Positions 35,421-50,880 of a DNA stretch of 64,000 bases are shown here, piece by piece (position 1 is the stretch's first letter; each line of letters starts with the position of its first letter). The DNA comes from Spisula solida. Its lineage: Eukaryota; Mollusca; Bivalvia; Venerida; Mactridae. Location: positions 7,510,453-7,574,452 of the forward strand of contig OX365946.1 in the NCBI GenBank assembly GCA_947247005.1, in the 5' to 3' direction. The notes beneath the pieces are model-generated. The model saw only the letters and a program-made list of their open reading frames with translations, did not search any database and was not told the origin of the DNA. Position numbers and translations under genes: made by a program.

Positions 35421-36225
35421 GGTAATTTATTTCAGGTTAACTGTGAACGTTTCTGCAACTTACATTTACTAAGTTACTCTCGACACTTCATTTCTGATGT
35501 TATCCATCGTCACGAGGGTATGAGAGAGGGCCAGCTTTCATTTAATACTGGACATCTAGCAAGGGAATTATGCTACGGTCACATTTGCCCTACGAGCTCC
35601 TTACGAGCTCCGTACCAGTTGATTTTGGCGAACTCGCACGGCGTCCGTACGGAGCCCGTACGGATATCGAAAATCGTACGAGCATCGTACGGATTTTCGT
35701 GACTCGTAGAGGACTCGGCGACTCGATGAAAATGTTTCACCGAGATCCCGAGTTGTCTACGAGCTCGTAGATATTTTTCAAGTCTGTATTATCTCGCACG
35801 AGGCTCGTGCGGGCATCGTGCGAGTATCGTACGATATCCTTATGGATATTGAAATTTGCATGGTTGTGCATCGCATGGGACGCCATTAGGATGTAGATAC
35901 ATGTAGTGAACATTATCTCAACTGCTTAAGTTGTGACAATGAATTGTTATGAGTATGGTGTATATTGAAATATTGAAACATTAAAATTTTGGAAGACAGA
36001 CAGACTGTGCGAGCATAACAACATTTGTACACGGACGTTTATTTTTAATTTGAATGTACATGTAATAACACATGACATTGTTGTACACACTATGACATTG
36101 TTGTACACACTATAACATTCACTGCTATTATGTTGATACTGCAACTGTATCATGTATCCAAGTTCCGATAGAAAGACTCTGCCAACAGCAAAAACATAAC
36201 ATTGATTAATTCATGAAAAAAATAT

Positions 36226-36985
36226 CGTAAAATCATTATTCTATTCTCAAATTATCATTATCGTATTTTCGTGTCATCATAATCGTATTCTCGTAATATC
36301 ATCATCGAGCTATCGTATTATTATTATCGTTTTCTCGTAATTATCATTATCGTCCTATCGCATTATCATCATCGTATTCTCGTATTATCATTATCTTATT
36401 ATTGTTTTATCATTATCTTATTATCGTATTATCACCATCTTTTTATTGTATTATCTTCATCGCATTCTCGTATTATCTTTATCTTATCATTGCATTATCA
36501 TCATCGTATTCTCGCGAATCATCATTTTATTATTGTATTATCATCATCGTATTATCGTAGTATCATTATCTTATCATTGTATTAGCATGATCGTAGTCTA
36601 CTATCATCATCATCTTACTATCGTATTCTCGTATTATCATCATCGAGCTATCGTATTATTATTATCGTTTTCTCGTAATTATCATTATCGTTCTATCGCA
36701 TTATCATCATCGTATTCTCGTATTATCATTATCGTTTTATTGTATTATCGTATTATCACTATCTTATTATTGTATTATTTTCATCGTATTCTCGTATTAT
36801 CTTTATCTTATCATTGCATTATCATCATCGTATTCTAGCAAACCATCATCTTATTATTGTATTATCATCATCGTATTATCATTATTTTATCATTGTATTA
36901 GCATTATCGTATTCTACTATCATCATCATCATACTATCGTATTCTCGTATTATCATCATCCTATTATTGTATTATCATCATCGTA
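36226..36985 (+). repeat. ATC/ATT-rich array with 338-bp tandem duplication
   Basis: Degenerate units such as tattatcatcatcgtattctc fill the region. The landmark atcgagctatcgtattatta occurs at 36304 and 36642, so two halves of about 338 bases are direct duplicates. The 130- and 90-aa frames here are artefacts of the array. Confidence 0.85.
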
Positions 36986-36989
36986 ATAT

Positions 36990-37215
36990 CCGACCAGCAA
37001 CCTTTCTCCAAGAAGGTACGCACCAGACTTTGATCCATGACATATTACCGCGACGGTGGCTGGGTGCTTTTTTGGCGTCCGTATAGAAAGTGGGAGATCG
37101 AAAGTTCGAACCCCGGAGAAAGTTAGGTTATAACTGATGTAGTCGTTTGGTAAGACGCCGTCTAGTTCACGAATGGTAAATGTAGGCCCAACTCTGCCAG
37201 GCACCCAGCAATACA
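36990..37215 (+). mobile_element. Possible tRNA-like repeat
   Basis: tgggagatcgaaagttcgaaccccgg resembles a B box and recalls gaagatcgaaggatcgaaccc at 317. The upstream A box is not clear. The 86- and 87-aa minus frames here match no known protein to my eye. Confidence 0.3.
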
Positions 37216-37949
37216 TGTATGAGAATGGATTTGGGTTATTTTGCTAGAGAAGGGGTCCGACCAGCTATATTTTATCCTAGTAGACTCCCACTCAAGACGT
37301 ACTCCTCTCATTGTACATGTATTAGACGACCACAATTCACCAAAATTCCAGGTTCCAGGCCCACCCCATCTGGATCTGCACACGCTCAGTGTATGATAAT
37401 TGTTATTTCCGTGATTCTCGTGCACAGAACTTATGAGTACACATTAAGACATTGTCAATGTATCTACATATGTATATCATTGGATTTCTACTGCAATTTT
37501 TTTCGTAAAAATATATATTTGGCGTGGTACACATGAGACACATATATACCCATTGTACTATTCAAAACGTTATGGCGAAATAAGCTGAATTTCAGAGTCT
37601 GTTGAGGAACAATTATACATTATTCCTTGCATATATAAACATGACATGAAAATCAACCATTCCATAATCATCTTACATAATATATTAATACATAATATGG
37701 GTAAAGACAGCTTCCTTGTGAGCTTTCTACTTCTAAAATCTCTACGAGCTCGTAGACAACTCGGAGATCGGTGAAACATTTTCACCGAGCTCCCGAGTCC
37801 TCTACGAGTTACAAAAATCCGTACGATGTTCTTACGAGTTTACGATGTCCGTACGGACTCCGTACGAATTTGTTAAAATTCGACTCGCACGGAGCTCGTA
37901 CGATCAATGTGACCAGGGTCTTAAAATAGATAATTAAAATTCGCTGAAT

Positions 37950-38275
37950 ATATCCATTATTGTCGCACGGACACCGTACGGCCATCGTGCGGTCACCGTA
38001 CGGACACCGTACGAGTTATCTGCGAGCTCTGATTGATCTACGAGCACCGTGCAATGTACGGCCGGGCTCCTTGCGAGCCCCGTACGGTGTCCGTATGGAT
38101 ATTACGATGTCCGTACGGATATCGTACGATTGCATCTCTATAAATCGTACGAGGTCCGTACGAGCTGTGACCAGACCCTACGAACGTAAAATTACCGTTA
38201 GGATTTCTAACATTGTGGACTCGTACGAGTTGGTAAATTCGTACGATATCGTACGAGCTTTGTGACCGTGGCATA
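37950..38275 (-). mobile_element. CGTACG-rich MITE-like unit
   Basis: Dense in cgtacg words. Its right end gctttgtgaccgtggcataa mirrors the ends at 47909 and 49676, and it shares aaattaccgttaggatttct with 47909-48032. It lies directly beside the 35566-37920 element. Confidence 0.6.
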
Positions 38276-39410
38276 ATTTACTGGTACCGTTTTTATTTCG
38301 TTTTTTACATGACGCAGCATGTGATCGAACCCGGCACATGCATCAGATAAGAACTTTGTATTTGTGGTCGGATAGAAATCCAGAGAACCATCTCAGAGAA
38401 GTCAAAACGTTTCTATGTAAACATTATGGCATCGTTTTACTATTTTAGGTTCGGAGTCGGAGACGTTGACGTTAATTGAACATTAATGTACGGTAAATGT
38501 ATATCATTTTTATTTCACTGATGATCCTTGGCTTACACAAACTAAGTGCTCAAATAAATATACATGTACCGCATGATAACATATTCTGAAATGTTATCTA
38601 ACGTTATTAGTTAATGAATTTAATTTAAGACGAAATACTCGCTGTTAGTTTCAAAACTTCAAAGCATTTCTCGAATGTGAGACAATCAACGTGAAGAAAT
38701 ACTCCCAGCATTTAATGATTAAAATTATAAGTGGAATCAAGACAATGTCATAGTAATGAAAAAGGTTCATTAAGCGAAGGAACATTTAATTTAATCGCTG
38801 CATTTTAAAGCAAAGTACCGACATGTTTCTACATTGCTGTCTAATATTGATAATTAACTCATGGATTTTTACATGTATCATGCTTTATACTAAAAGATAA
38901 AGTATAATCAAAATGGACAGTTACACGAAAATGATGTGTAGAATTAAAACCTTGGAAAGTGTTAATCTTAATGTTACTTAATCGCGCTGTTCCGATATAA
39001 AGTGGGCGATAATCGATTTTTAATCATCAGTCATCGAAATCCAATTAAGCAATAATCTAGGTGTTTGATCTATTGATAATGTCAAAACTCGGAGAATATT
39101 TTGAGAAATTAACACGATTCTAAGCATGTCCATTTGGACGTGTTGATGGACATCAGTGGTCAGTTTCATGCATCATACCAGGACCTGGCTATGCTGCAGT
39201 TGATAGTCTTATAATCATTTGATCCTAATTTATTTACATATCTGTTGCTGACGAACGATGAATGTAATCCATGCATTAATGTACATGTTCATATGTTTCA
39301 TTGATTTACGATATTATTAAATGAATATGATCTTCTTCATAGTGATAGTTTAACAGTGCTGTAATAAGTGTCTATTCAGTATAATTGTGCCATCCCTTTT
39401 AATTTGTTTT
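38276..39410. other. Gene-free AT-rich region
   Basis: No coding signal, repeat family or RNA gene was recognised. Confidence 0.5.
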
Positions 39411-39864
39411 AAGATATTGAGAATCCCCCGTCACACTATCCTAACGCCAGTATTAGATCTATATTCAGCAACTTAGGTATGTCTCGACCGGCTGGGATCT
39501 CAGTGTACTCAAAGTGAACGATCTACCACCAGGCTATCGCGGCGGAGACGTGCCAATTCTATTTAAAGGAAACCCCGATCTATTGACGTATGAGATACCA
39601 AGTGTTTCTATGCACATTATGTTTACCGACTGATACCAATCCGTAATGCAAGATGCACCGATCATACAGGTACATGTACACGGTAGCCACTACTCAACTG
39701 GTTGGTGGCTCAAGGTTGGTGGCTCAACAACCAAGTTTGCTGGAGTCCAACTTTCGACATACCCTGACACAGTTACCACGTGGCACAACCGTCACGTTAT
39801 GACGTCATTGTCAAACTATGCATCGTTTTCGTTCCAAATACTTTACTATCTTAGATATCGTTAA
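39411..39864 (+). pseudogene. Decayed coding region, family unknown
   Basis: After a T-rich acceptor-like stretch (ttaatttgttttaag) the codons read ENPPSHYPNASIRSIFSN. A shift near 39475 follows, and then STGWDLSVLKVNDLPPGYRG, GDVPILFKGNPDLLTYEIPS and VSMHIMFTD. A stop at 39631-39633 is followed in the same frame by YQSVMQDAPIIQVHVHGSHY, STGWWLKVGGSTTKFAGVQL and on to TAA at 39862-39864. The residue mix and the continuity across the stop suggest one former gene or exon set. A donor-like AG/GTATGT sits at the shift point. I do not recognise the family. Confidence 0.45.
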
Positions 39865-39924
39865 TTTAATCGTTTACGTATTTTGTTCATACTGAAATTG
39901 AATTAGGAAATATATTTAAGTAAA

Positions 39925-40025
39925 AGTTAGAACATATTAAGTTAATTTTTGATGATCAAAAAGGACGTAACTATAGCGAAGCAGCGTTTTCATTGGCTCA
40001 AGATGTAGGTTCCGTATATCGCTGT
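39925..40025 (+). mobile_element. Foldback MITE, internally deleted copy
   Basis: Starts agttagaacatattaag like the element at 25332 and ends gcgttttcattggctca followed by agatgtaggt. The right arm of the foldback is missing. Confidence 0.55.
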
Positions 40026-43825
<3,800 letters not shown>

Positions 43826-43960
43826 CTCGATAACCTAGTGGTAGAGCGTCCGCTACGAGCGCGAGTGTTACATGTTCGATCACAGGCCTCGTCATGTCAA
43901 AGACAAAATAAAAATGGTACCAGTAATTACATTGCAAGACACTAGGCATAAAAGGAAAAC
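43826..43960 (+). mobile_element. tRNA-derived SINE, family 2, copy 1
   Basis: aacctagtggtagagcgtcc fits an A box and tgttcgatcac a B box. The tail ggcctcgtcatgtcaaagac plus aaaataaaaatgg is shared with 61412-61530. Confidence 0.65.
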
Positions 43961-44649
43961 TTGCTTCACATCCTCGTGGCGATGTATAACACCATGAATT
44001 AGGTGTCACGCGTAATTAATATAAGTTAGAAAGACTTGTTTCACAATCGACCTAAACTAAATTAATATAAACTAATTAAAATTGCACGTACGAGTCAGAG
44101 AGATGTTTTACCATATCTCCATTGTTGTTTAAAACTTGATTTCGTGTATAAGATGGAATGAAATTTCTCACCGGGAAGCAATTTTGAAATCTAACAAAAT
44201 TAAGTTATAACAAAAAGGTGTTTGTACAAAATATACATTATTTTACAATTAGATTTATTTCTACATCTAATGTACAATTTACATGACACAATTATATTAA
44301 AACATGCATTCATTAACACAATAAGCATAAGCATGCATGCAACAATAGTGGCATGGCAATCAACATTACATGTAAAGGATGACACAAAACAGAAATTCAT
44401 ATTTCATTTAATTGAACGAACTCTAACGGTTACGTTAAAAACAAGGAAACGTGAAATAGATTCTATGTATCTATGTGGAACTGTACAATTTTCTATTATG
44501 TTCAGCACCTTTTGTCAAAATTTTAGTTATATTCGGCTTTTAGTTGACCTTACTGGTTTTCCTGGAATTTATCAATCAGTACTAGCACCAGCTTCCACAA
44601 ACAACTGAAAACTTCTCTACATGTTGAGGACAACACAGGAGCCAATGTC
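43961..44649. other. Gene-free region; 128-codon frame not trusted
   Basis: An open frame of 128 codons (44222-44608) is rich in I, L, F, Y and K as expected from AT-rich DNA, and shows no domain. It is left unannotated as a gene. Confidence 0.5.
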
Positions 44650-44810
44650 ACGGAATAAGACAAGACATGGATTTTACTGACGAAACTCACGGAAATCACG
44701 GAACTAGAATTTCACACCATGCACACAGATGTTGCTGTCCGAACCAGTATCGAACGTGGGTCGCTAAAGCACAATTGAAACATTTAGATGACGCGGTAAT
44801 AATTATAGTA
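44650..44810 (-). mobile_element. Possible tRNA-derived SINE, minus strand
   Basis: On the minus strand accgcgtcatctaaatg is followed by ctttagcgacccacgttcgat, an A/B-box-like pair. The end abuts the repeat at 44815. Confidence 0.35.
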
Positions 44811-44814
44811 TATA

Positions 44815-44960
44815 TATTTTTTATTTCGTCTCATTTATGTACAAACATATAACATACGACATAAGCAGAACAGATAAAATGTACATAACCATTCAGTTAT
44901 GAATTATTAGAGACAATTATCAAATCTTAAAATAATCTGATTATCATAAAATCACTATAT
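44815..44960 (+). repeat. Inverted dispersed repeat, copy 1
   Basis: tatttcgtctcatttatgtac and aaaataatctgattatcat recur as the reverse complement at 50730-50880. Confidence 0.55.
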
Positions 44961-45159
44961 TACTGACTTGTACTATGAACTGTCCTATAAACAGTGCTAT
45001 CTCATAATTTATAAACAATAAATATTAATTTATAATTTATAGTGTAAACAAATATCAATATTATAAAAAACTTATGCATAGTTATTTCACTAGCTCATTG
45101 TTGAGGATCTTATGGAAGATTGATATACATTTTGTCAAATGACTTTCCTCGTAAAATAA

Positions 45160-45201
45160 AGTATTTATTATTATTAATATTATTATTAATATTATTATTA
45201 A

Positions 45202-45234
<33 letters not shown>

Positions 45235-45235
45235 A
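45160..45235 (+). repeat. (ATT)n microsatellite
   Basis: attattattaatattattat patterns with pure (ATT)n at the right end. Confidence 0.95.
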
Positions 45236-47520
45236 TTGTATGACATAATCGAATTCAGCAGGGCAAATTTTCTTGACAAAGAAGCCATATAAATGGAAGA
45301 ACTTGCTGAACCGAACTTGACTCGGGTGTGAGAAGCTATTTGTATTATGTAGAATGTATTCACGCGTTATTCATAGTTACAATGTCACCTGATATATGAG
45401 ACATTAAACAACATTTTGTAGCCACGTGATGTGGTATGCTTGGCGTTGTCTGAGAGGGCATGCATACATCGAAGGCTAGAAACGCAAATATTATTCTACA
45501 ATAGAAATCCTTATGATTCGAAGAATGGCGCGAATGTTAAGATAAAAATACCAAAATGGCGAAGCATTTCTAGATTACATTCTTGTGGAACTTTCCTTCT
45601 GTATATAAATTCGACAGTATATTTATCCCTGATTTTGTTCTGGACCGTTCACTTAGCAGTTTGTCTAATAGTTTACTGGAATTATCGATTTTCTTGACAA
45701 AAATTGGATAAATTTAAGTGTGCTTCCGGGTAGGACTAAAACGTATACTATGTCATTGTCGTCATTCTAATTATTATTGTGACTACTAGAATATTAAAAT
45801 ATTGTGAAATAAACGTACAAATGGATTATTAATTATTAATCACCATAGATCATCTTTAGGATTATTATATCGTGGTTTAATCTTTGAAACATACGCGTGT
45901 TTTATTTTTCTTCGACCCATACGTGCGCGTGGATATTTTATACTTCTGTCGACTTGGTTGTTCGGGCGCCAGATCGTAAATGTGAAATCGTTAGTATCCG
46001 GGCGGCATGTATTGTACAAATGCTGTTGGGAAACAATGGTCATATCATAGGAACAGATGATACTGTTTGAGTGTTTCACTTAAGCAAGTATTTCAATAGC
46101 ATTCTTACCATTTCACGACTAAATATAAAGCAGGTTTTATTTGCTGGTTTTCTCGGAGATTTTATATGATTTCTGACATTTATGTCTTCGTACATGATAA
46201 ATTGCCATGTGTCCATCTTGGACTTTCTAGCGTATGTTGAGTTGTTGAAATACACATTTTTTTATTTTCTAACCGTTATGTTAACATTATCATTTTATTG
46301 TGATAAACACTTAAGTGGGCTGAGAATATGCCAAACATATATTTTTGTTTTGTATTGTGCTATGTTTATTGATGAGTCTTTCACAAATAAATTAATTTAA
46401 ATACGAATATGTAGGTGTGTAAGGTCGTATGAGGTTTCTCAACTGTAAGGCGTGCATTAAATAAATTAAACATCGATTTTATTTAGCTGCTATACTGTCT
46501 AATATCAGTTATTTCGGTGTGATGTTTACGTCTATTTAATAATAATTACAATTGCATGAAAACGTAAAAACTAAATACATTTGTAGATTATTAAACATGT
46601 TTATAATTTTCCTAATTTTGGCAAAGAAATAATTCAACATTGATGTAGAACTTATTAAGCTGACGTCAATATCAGTATTACATCTCATGATTACAAGTGT
46701 ATGAAAACGTTAATTGAACCAAATTGATTATTATAACACATTCATAATGTCGTAATTTTGACAAAACGTTCTGAATTTATGTAACGTTTATTTACAAATG
46801 TTCTAACATAGAGACAATAATTGTACTATTAATTATTCGATCTATTACCAATTTAACATTACCATTAATTTCGTTATGGTTTAATGTATGTTAAAATTGT
46901 CAACAGCATGACAAATGCCGATTATACCAATAAAACTGTAATACAAATGTTATAATGTTCCGTCAATAATTTAATAGACCCATTTAAATTCCCTCGAAGA
47001 ATTCGTTAACGGTTCCAGTCACAATTCAGGGCTTATCAACAACTTCACATTTTGTTGTTTAAATTATTATTTTACGCAGCTTTGATCAGCTTCAAGTCCT
47101 TTCTTTTTTTAAAATATAATATAGAATAAATGTAATGATGAAGTATTATACAGGTTCCATGACCTATTTTATTTATAAGACAACACAATGATATTGCAAA
47201 TTTAATGTGCCAAATAGTTGCATTCAGAACTTATATTGTCTTTAAAATTTATACAAACATCCTATACCCAACACGAAATTGGTTAATCAAACAGGAATTT
47301 TCGCCAACCTCATAATTGAAAAAATTATCGCTAGCACCAATACCAATGCCAATTACTGGTGACTTTCCATATTTCGTTGGTCATATGATAAAGGCATTAA
47401 AACATGACCCGTCTTGACTGTTCTTGTCCGTGTGTTCCACGTACATTATTCTTTATTGTTTCTTTTTGTATCTTTTGATTAACACCAATAAAATATTCCT
47501 AGTATAACCATAATACAGCC
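45236..47520. other. Gene-free AT-rich region with a possible retrotransposon trace
   Basis: Apart from the primer-binding-site match at 45959-45971 nothing is recognised. Frames of 60-90 codons are AT-rich and unsupported. Confidence 0.45.
45959..45971 (-). other. tRNA-Lys-type primer binding site match
   Basis: The minus strand reads TGGCGCCCGAACA, an exact complement of the 3' end (with CCA) of tRNA-Lys, as used by many LTR retroelements. No flanking LTR pair, gag or pol sequence was found. Confidence 0.35.
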
Positions 47521-47640
47521 CACTCGGATAGAGCTCAGTCAGTAGAGCGCAGCCTGTAGAGCGCTATGAGTACCACAATTGTGTCTAAGTATTGCACTAT
47601 GACCAAGGCCTGTGGGTCAATTTCCACCGTGTGTATATTT
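47521..47640 (+). mobile_element. Possible tRNA-like fragment
   Basis: ggatagagctcagtcagtag followed by agcgcag resembles a tRNA 5' half (D-arm, A box). No intact B box or acceptor stem follows, so it is not called a tRNA gene. Confidence 0.35.
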
Positions 47641-47908
47641 AAAAAAAACGGTTTAAAAGACAACCGGTAGCCGCAATGCAACATTTCGTTTGCGTAATTG
47701 GGTCGTATGACTTTACCATTTAACTTTATACCATACTTCGATGTGCTGTTTTATCAAAGCACTGACGATATCTCAAGTTGCATGTTTCTTTAACGTCTAC
47801 AAATTATGCCGGGTAGATATGGTTTGTAGGATTTCATTAATTGAATTATTATTAATTTCGCAGATCCCTTTTGTTTGATTCCAACTTATTTGAACGTAAA
47901 ATTTCCCT

Positions 47909-48032
47909 TATGCTACGTACGAGCTGTGACCAGACGCTACGAATGTACAAATACCGTTAGGATTTCAAAAATTGTGGACTCGTACGAGTTGGTAAATCGT
48001 AAAGATCGTACGAGCTTTGTGACCGTAGCATA
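47909..48032. mobile_element. CGTACG-type MITE, short derivative
   Basis: Starts ttatgctacgtacgagct and ends gctttgtgaccgtagcataa, near-perfect inverted ends. Inside are gaccagacgctacgaatg and taccgttaggatttc, shared with 38160-38220 and 49745-49790. Confidence 0.75.
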
Positions 48033-48919
48033 AGTGCTTTGATAAAACAGTACACGCATTGCTCAGTACACATGTCCATAGCGATGTTTGTCCTGTAAAA
48101 GCTAATTGTTTTTGTTTTGTTTATAATATGTACATACATCTTTCCGAGTATGTTACGTCGCTATGTCTTGTAATCATCTTGTGTGGCGAGCCTTGAAAAT
48201 TTATACCGGCTCCATTCTTACACTAACTAGAGGCTGTTTTATTACCCACAATTACTCCCCGTATGATAGGAATGTGAATATCTTGAGTAACGTTTCATTA
48301 TAAACAATGTCCAACGTCAGATACATTGATATACTGCGAACTTTTATACCTAGAACTGTGAAATAAAAGTCTAAGTTTTCTGGAGAAACGCAAGGCGACG
48401 GTTTGTCATATTTTTTATTATCACCGCTAGGTGAAAATTTATTGCAATAATGCCGTTAAAATATTTAATGGGCATTATAATTTTCATGGGAAATAACCCT
48501 GTGAACTATGCAAATAGTACATGGTGCTTATGTTTCAAAATACAAATAAAATTTAGGATAACTGTTTGCATACAATTTAAATTCAATGTATTTGATACTA
48601 TTACACGCCATCCATGACCCGTGGTTACAGTAGTTGAAAAGAAATATTCGAAAATATGGAGCCATCTACGAAAAATGAATATTAGTAAAATCATTCAACG
48701 ACACGGGTTGGTATCCATAATAAATTTCTGAAGTATTCTTGCAATTTAAATAAATAATATAAAAATGGTATTCTCATTCATCACAGTTTTGGGAACAAAC
48801 ATTACAAATATTGAAGTAAATAACAAGAATCGGATCGAAAGTAACTTCTGTATTTATGCACGCATCACATTTGTATTTTGGTATAATTGGCCATGAATAC
48901 TGTCCAGTTATGATAATAA
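48033..48919. other. Gene-free AT-rich region
   Basis: Nothing recognised. Confidence 0.5.
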
Positions 48920-49100
48920 TATAATTGCGCAGTGGTTGAGTCCTGTATTGAGTCCATCTGTAAAACCAATCATAAAGGCTTATCTCGGCATCCATAATTT
49001 AAATCTAAACTAAAATAATATATCCGCTTTACCTGCTCAGACATTGGTTGTAATATTTTGTGTACACATTAAATAAAATGTCACTCCCACATACAATATT
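48920..49100 (+). mobile_element. SINE-like repeat, family 3, copy 2
   Basis: attgcgcagtggttgagtcc and gctcagacattggttgtaat followed by ttgtgtacacatt match 6296-6475 in the same order. Confidence 0.55.
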
Positions 49101-49675
49101 TCAATATCAACAGATTAGTTCGTTCATTATTTTTAAACTGGCCTTCTCAATTTAACAAAATTAACAAATTCGAGTAGAGTTATTATTATACATATTTCAG
49201 AATTAAAATCATGACTTGTATACAAAAGTGTAAACTATATTGTAAATTATACTAGTCTAACGTTACTAACTTATAAACTATTTTAAATTATCACCACAAT
49301 GTTACATGATTACGCTATCAGAGAATACGGAATACCCATTCATTTTCTACTTAATGCTACAAGAGGTGTACGTGAGACAGAATTGGTTGAAGGTTGTGAT
49401 GGTTAGCTCAGGGTTTTATCAGAAGGTTTAGAAACACTGCTATCTTACTATCGTGATTAGCAACACCATGATAAATTGCCTCATTTGCTTCGTCAGTAAA
49501 TCTCATTTGTCATTTTCAAGCTTCAACCCCGAGTAGCTGGGTGTCTAGATTTGACAGAATTAACTCTATTGTTGCATGTTTAAATTAATTTCTTACACAT
49601 AATTAGGAGAAATGTATTTGTTACTGTTATTGCCTTGAATGGAGTTTTAGTTTGAACATACATGTTTGCTGGTTA
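49101..49675. other. Gene-free AT-rich region
   Basis: Nothing recognised. Confidence 0.5.
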
Positions 49676-49986
49676 ATGCTAGGGTCACAAAGCTCGTACG
49701 ATATCCGTACGAATTTATCAACTCGTACGAGTTCATAATTTTGAAATCCTAACGGTTTTTGTATGTTCGTAGCGTCTGGTCACAACTCGTACGGACCACG
49801 AACGATCTATAGAAATGCACTGGAAAGATATCCGTACGATGCTCGTACGATTTAAGAAAATCCGTACGATGCTCGTACGAGCCTTCGGTGTCCGTACGGG
49901 CTCCGTACGGACGCCGTGCGAGTTTACCAAAATCAACTCGTACGGAGCTCGTAAGGAGCTCTTAGGGCAAATGTGACCTTAGCATA
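49676..49986. mobile_element. CGTACG-type MITE, about 310 bp copy
   Basis: Ends taatgctagggtcacaaag and aaatgtgaccttagcata are inverted. The interior is dense in cgtacg and shares gaaatcctaacggt and cgtagcgtctggtcaca with the other copies. It adjoins a ggaaggcagcact repeat fragment on its right. Confidence 0.75.
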
Positions 49987-49987
49987 A

Positions 49988-50010
49988 GTTGAGTGCTGCC
50001 TTCCCTGTCC
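49988..50010 (-). repeat. ggaaggcagcact repeat fragment
   Basis: gagtgctgccttccctgtcc is the reverse of the start of the 20934 and 29749 repeats, cut off at the MITE border. Confidence 0.5.
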
Positions 50011-50729
50011 GACTTAATATAATCTGTTTGCATAGCCAGAAATAAATGACCCTTGGATTGAGTCACGTCAAGTCCCAAATCTAAGTTACGACTCGCCTCG
50101 ATTTTGCAATGCAAAATACAAATGAAGATAATGATTCAATTGAATTGAAAATTATTTTAATATTATGAACAGAAAAAGAAAAGAAATGAATAGAATATAG
50201 ATGATGAGTTGTTGCAGTTAATGTATTACATACATAAAACAAAAAGTACAACATATATTCGTTTACTAATTACTTAAGTTATCATACTGTTTAGATTTAA
50301 TGTTGTTGTCTTTTTGCCAAACGTTAAGCAGAAAATCTAAGCGTCAGTGATTTTATCATAATTATAAAAATATTCGAGACATCGTTTACCAATCACTAAA
50401 ATTATCAAAGTTTAAAGTTACTAAAAGTATCATACTGTTTAGAATGGTTGGCTTGTGTTCTCAAACGTAGAAACTCTAATAATATGATTATCTTTTAAAA
50501 AAAGAGGAGTCACTAGTTATATCATAATTCTAAAAATGTTTGAAGATTCTAAAAGTCAAATTACATTGTTTTGTTGTTTACTGTAGCAAATCCATCCTGA
50601 TGAAGGCGTCATTAATGCCGAAAAGTTGAAGATATAATAAAATTGTTACTCTGAAAAAATCTAAGCATCCGTATGATTGTTTTGGGTAGCGTTTATTTCA
50701 ATTTTATCTCATATGTAATCGTAATTTTT

Positions 50730-50880
50730 TAAGAATTAAAAATGATAATCAGATTATTTTATGATTATCAAACGTCTCATTTAATTATTCAAGATTGAAT
50801 GGTTTTGTAATTAGTTTTATTTGATATGTAAAATGTGTTTGTTTTATGTAGGTGTATGTACATAAATGAGACGAAAATAA
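50730..50880 (-). repeat. Inverted dispersed repeat, copy 2
   Basis: Reverse complement of the 44815 copy: atgataatcagattatttt and gtacataaatgagacgaaa. Confidence 0.55.

Larger units (their letters stand above)
31191..35565. other. Gene-free AT-rich region
   Basis: A G11 run lies at 31240. 32665-32730 is a 34-bp direct duplication (gatagctgggttaacggaac). 35373-35420 is a hairpin. No frame here looks like protein; the 60-95 aa frames are AT-rich or antisense pairs. Confidence 0.5.
35566..37920. mobile_element. CGTACG-rich element with about 200-bp inverted ends
   Basis: 35566-35790 (starting ttatgctacggtcacatttg) and 37735-37920 are inverted copies. They share actcgtagaggactcgg, gaaaatgtttcaccga and gttgtctacgagctcgtag in mirrored order. 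Both arms are packed with cgtacg/gtacgg palindromes. The 1.9 kb interior holds an ATC-rich array (36226-36985) and a tRNA-like segment, and no transposase frame is seen, so it is non-autonomous. Confidence 0.6.

Noticed and set aside
36446..37086. Frames of 130 and 90 codons rich in S, Y, H, I and L
   Set aside because: Translation of the ATC/ATT-rich array.
43826..43900. tRNA gene candidate
   Set aside because: A and B boxes are present but no cloverleaf forms, and the downstream sequence is shared with 61412, so it is a SINE.
44222..44608. 128-codon plus frame
   Set aside because: Residue use is that of AT-rich chance sequence; no domain, no splice or promoter support.
50590..50640. cctgatgaaggcgtcattaa / gccgaaaagttg resembling a Penelope-type or SINE 3' end
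   Set aside because: Too short and no second copy in the window to confirm a family.
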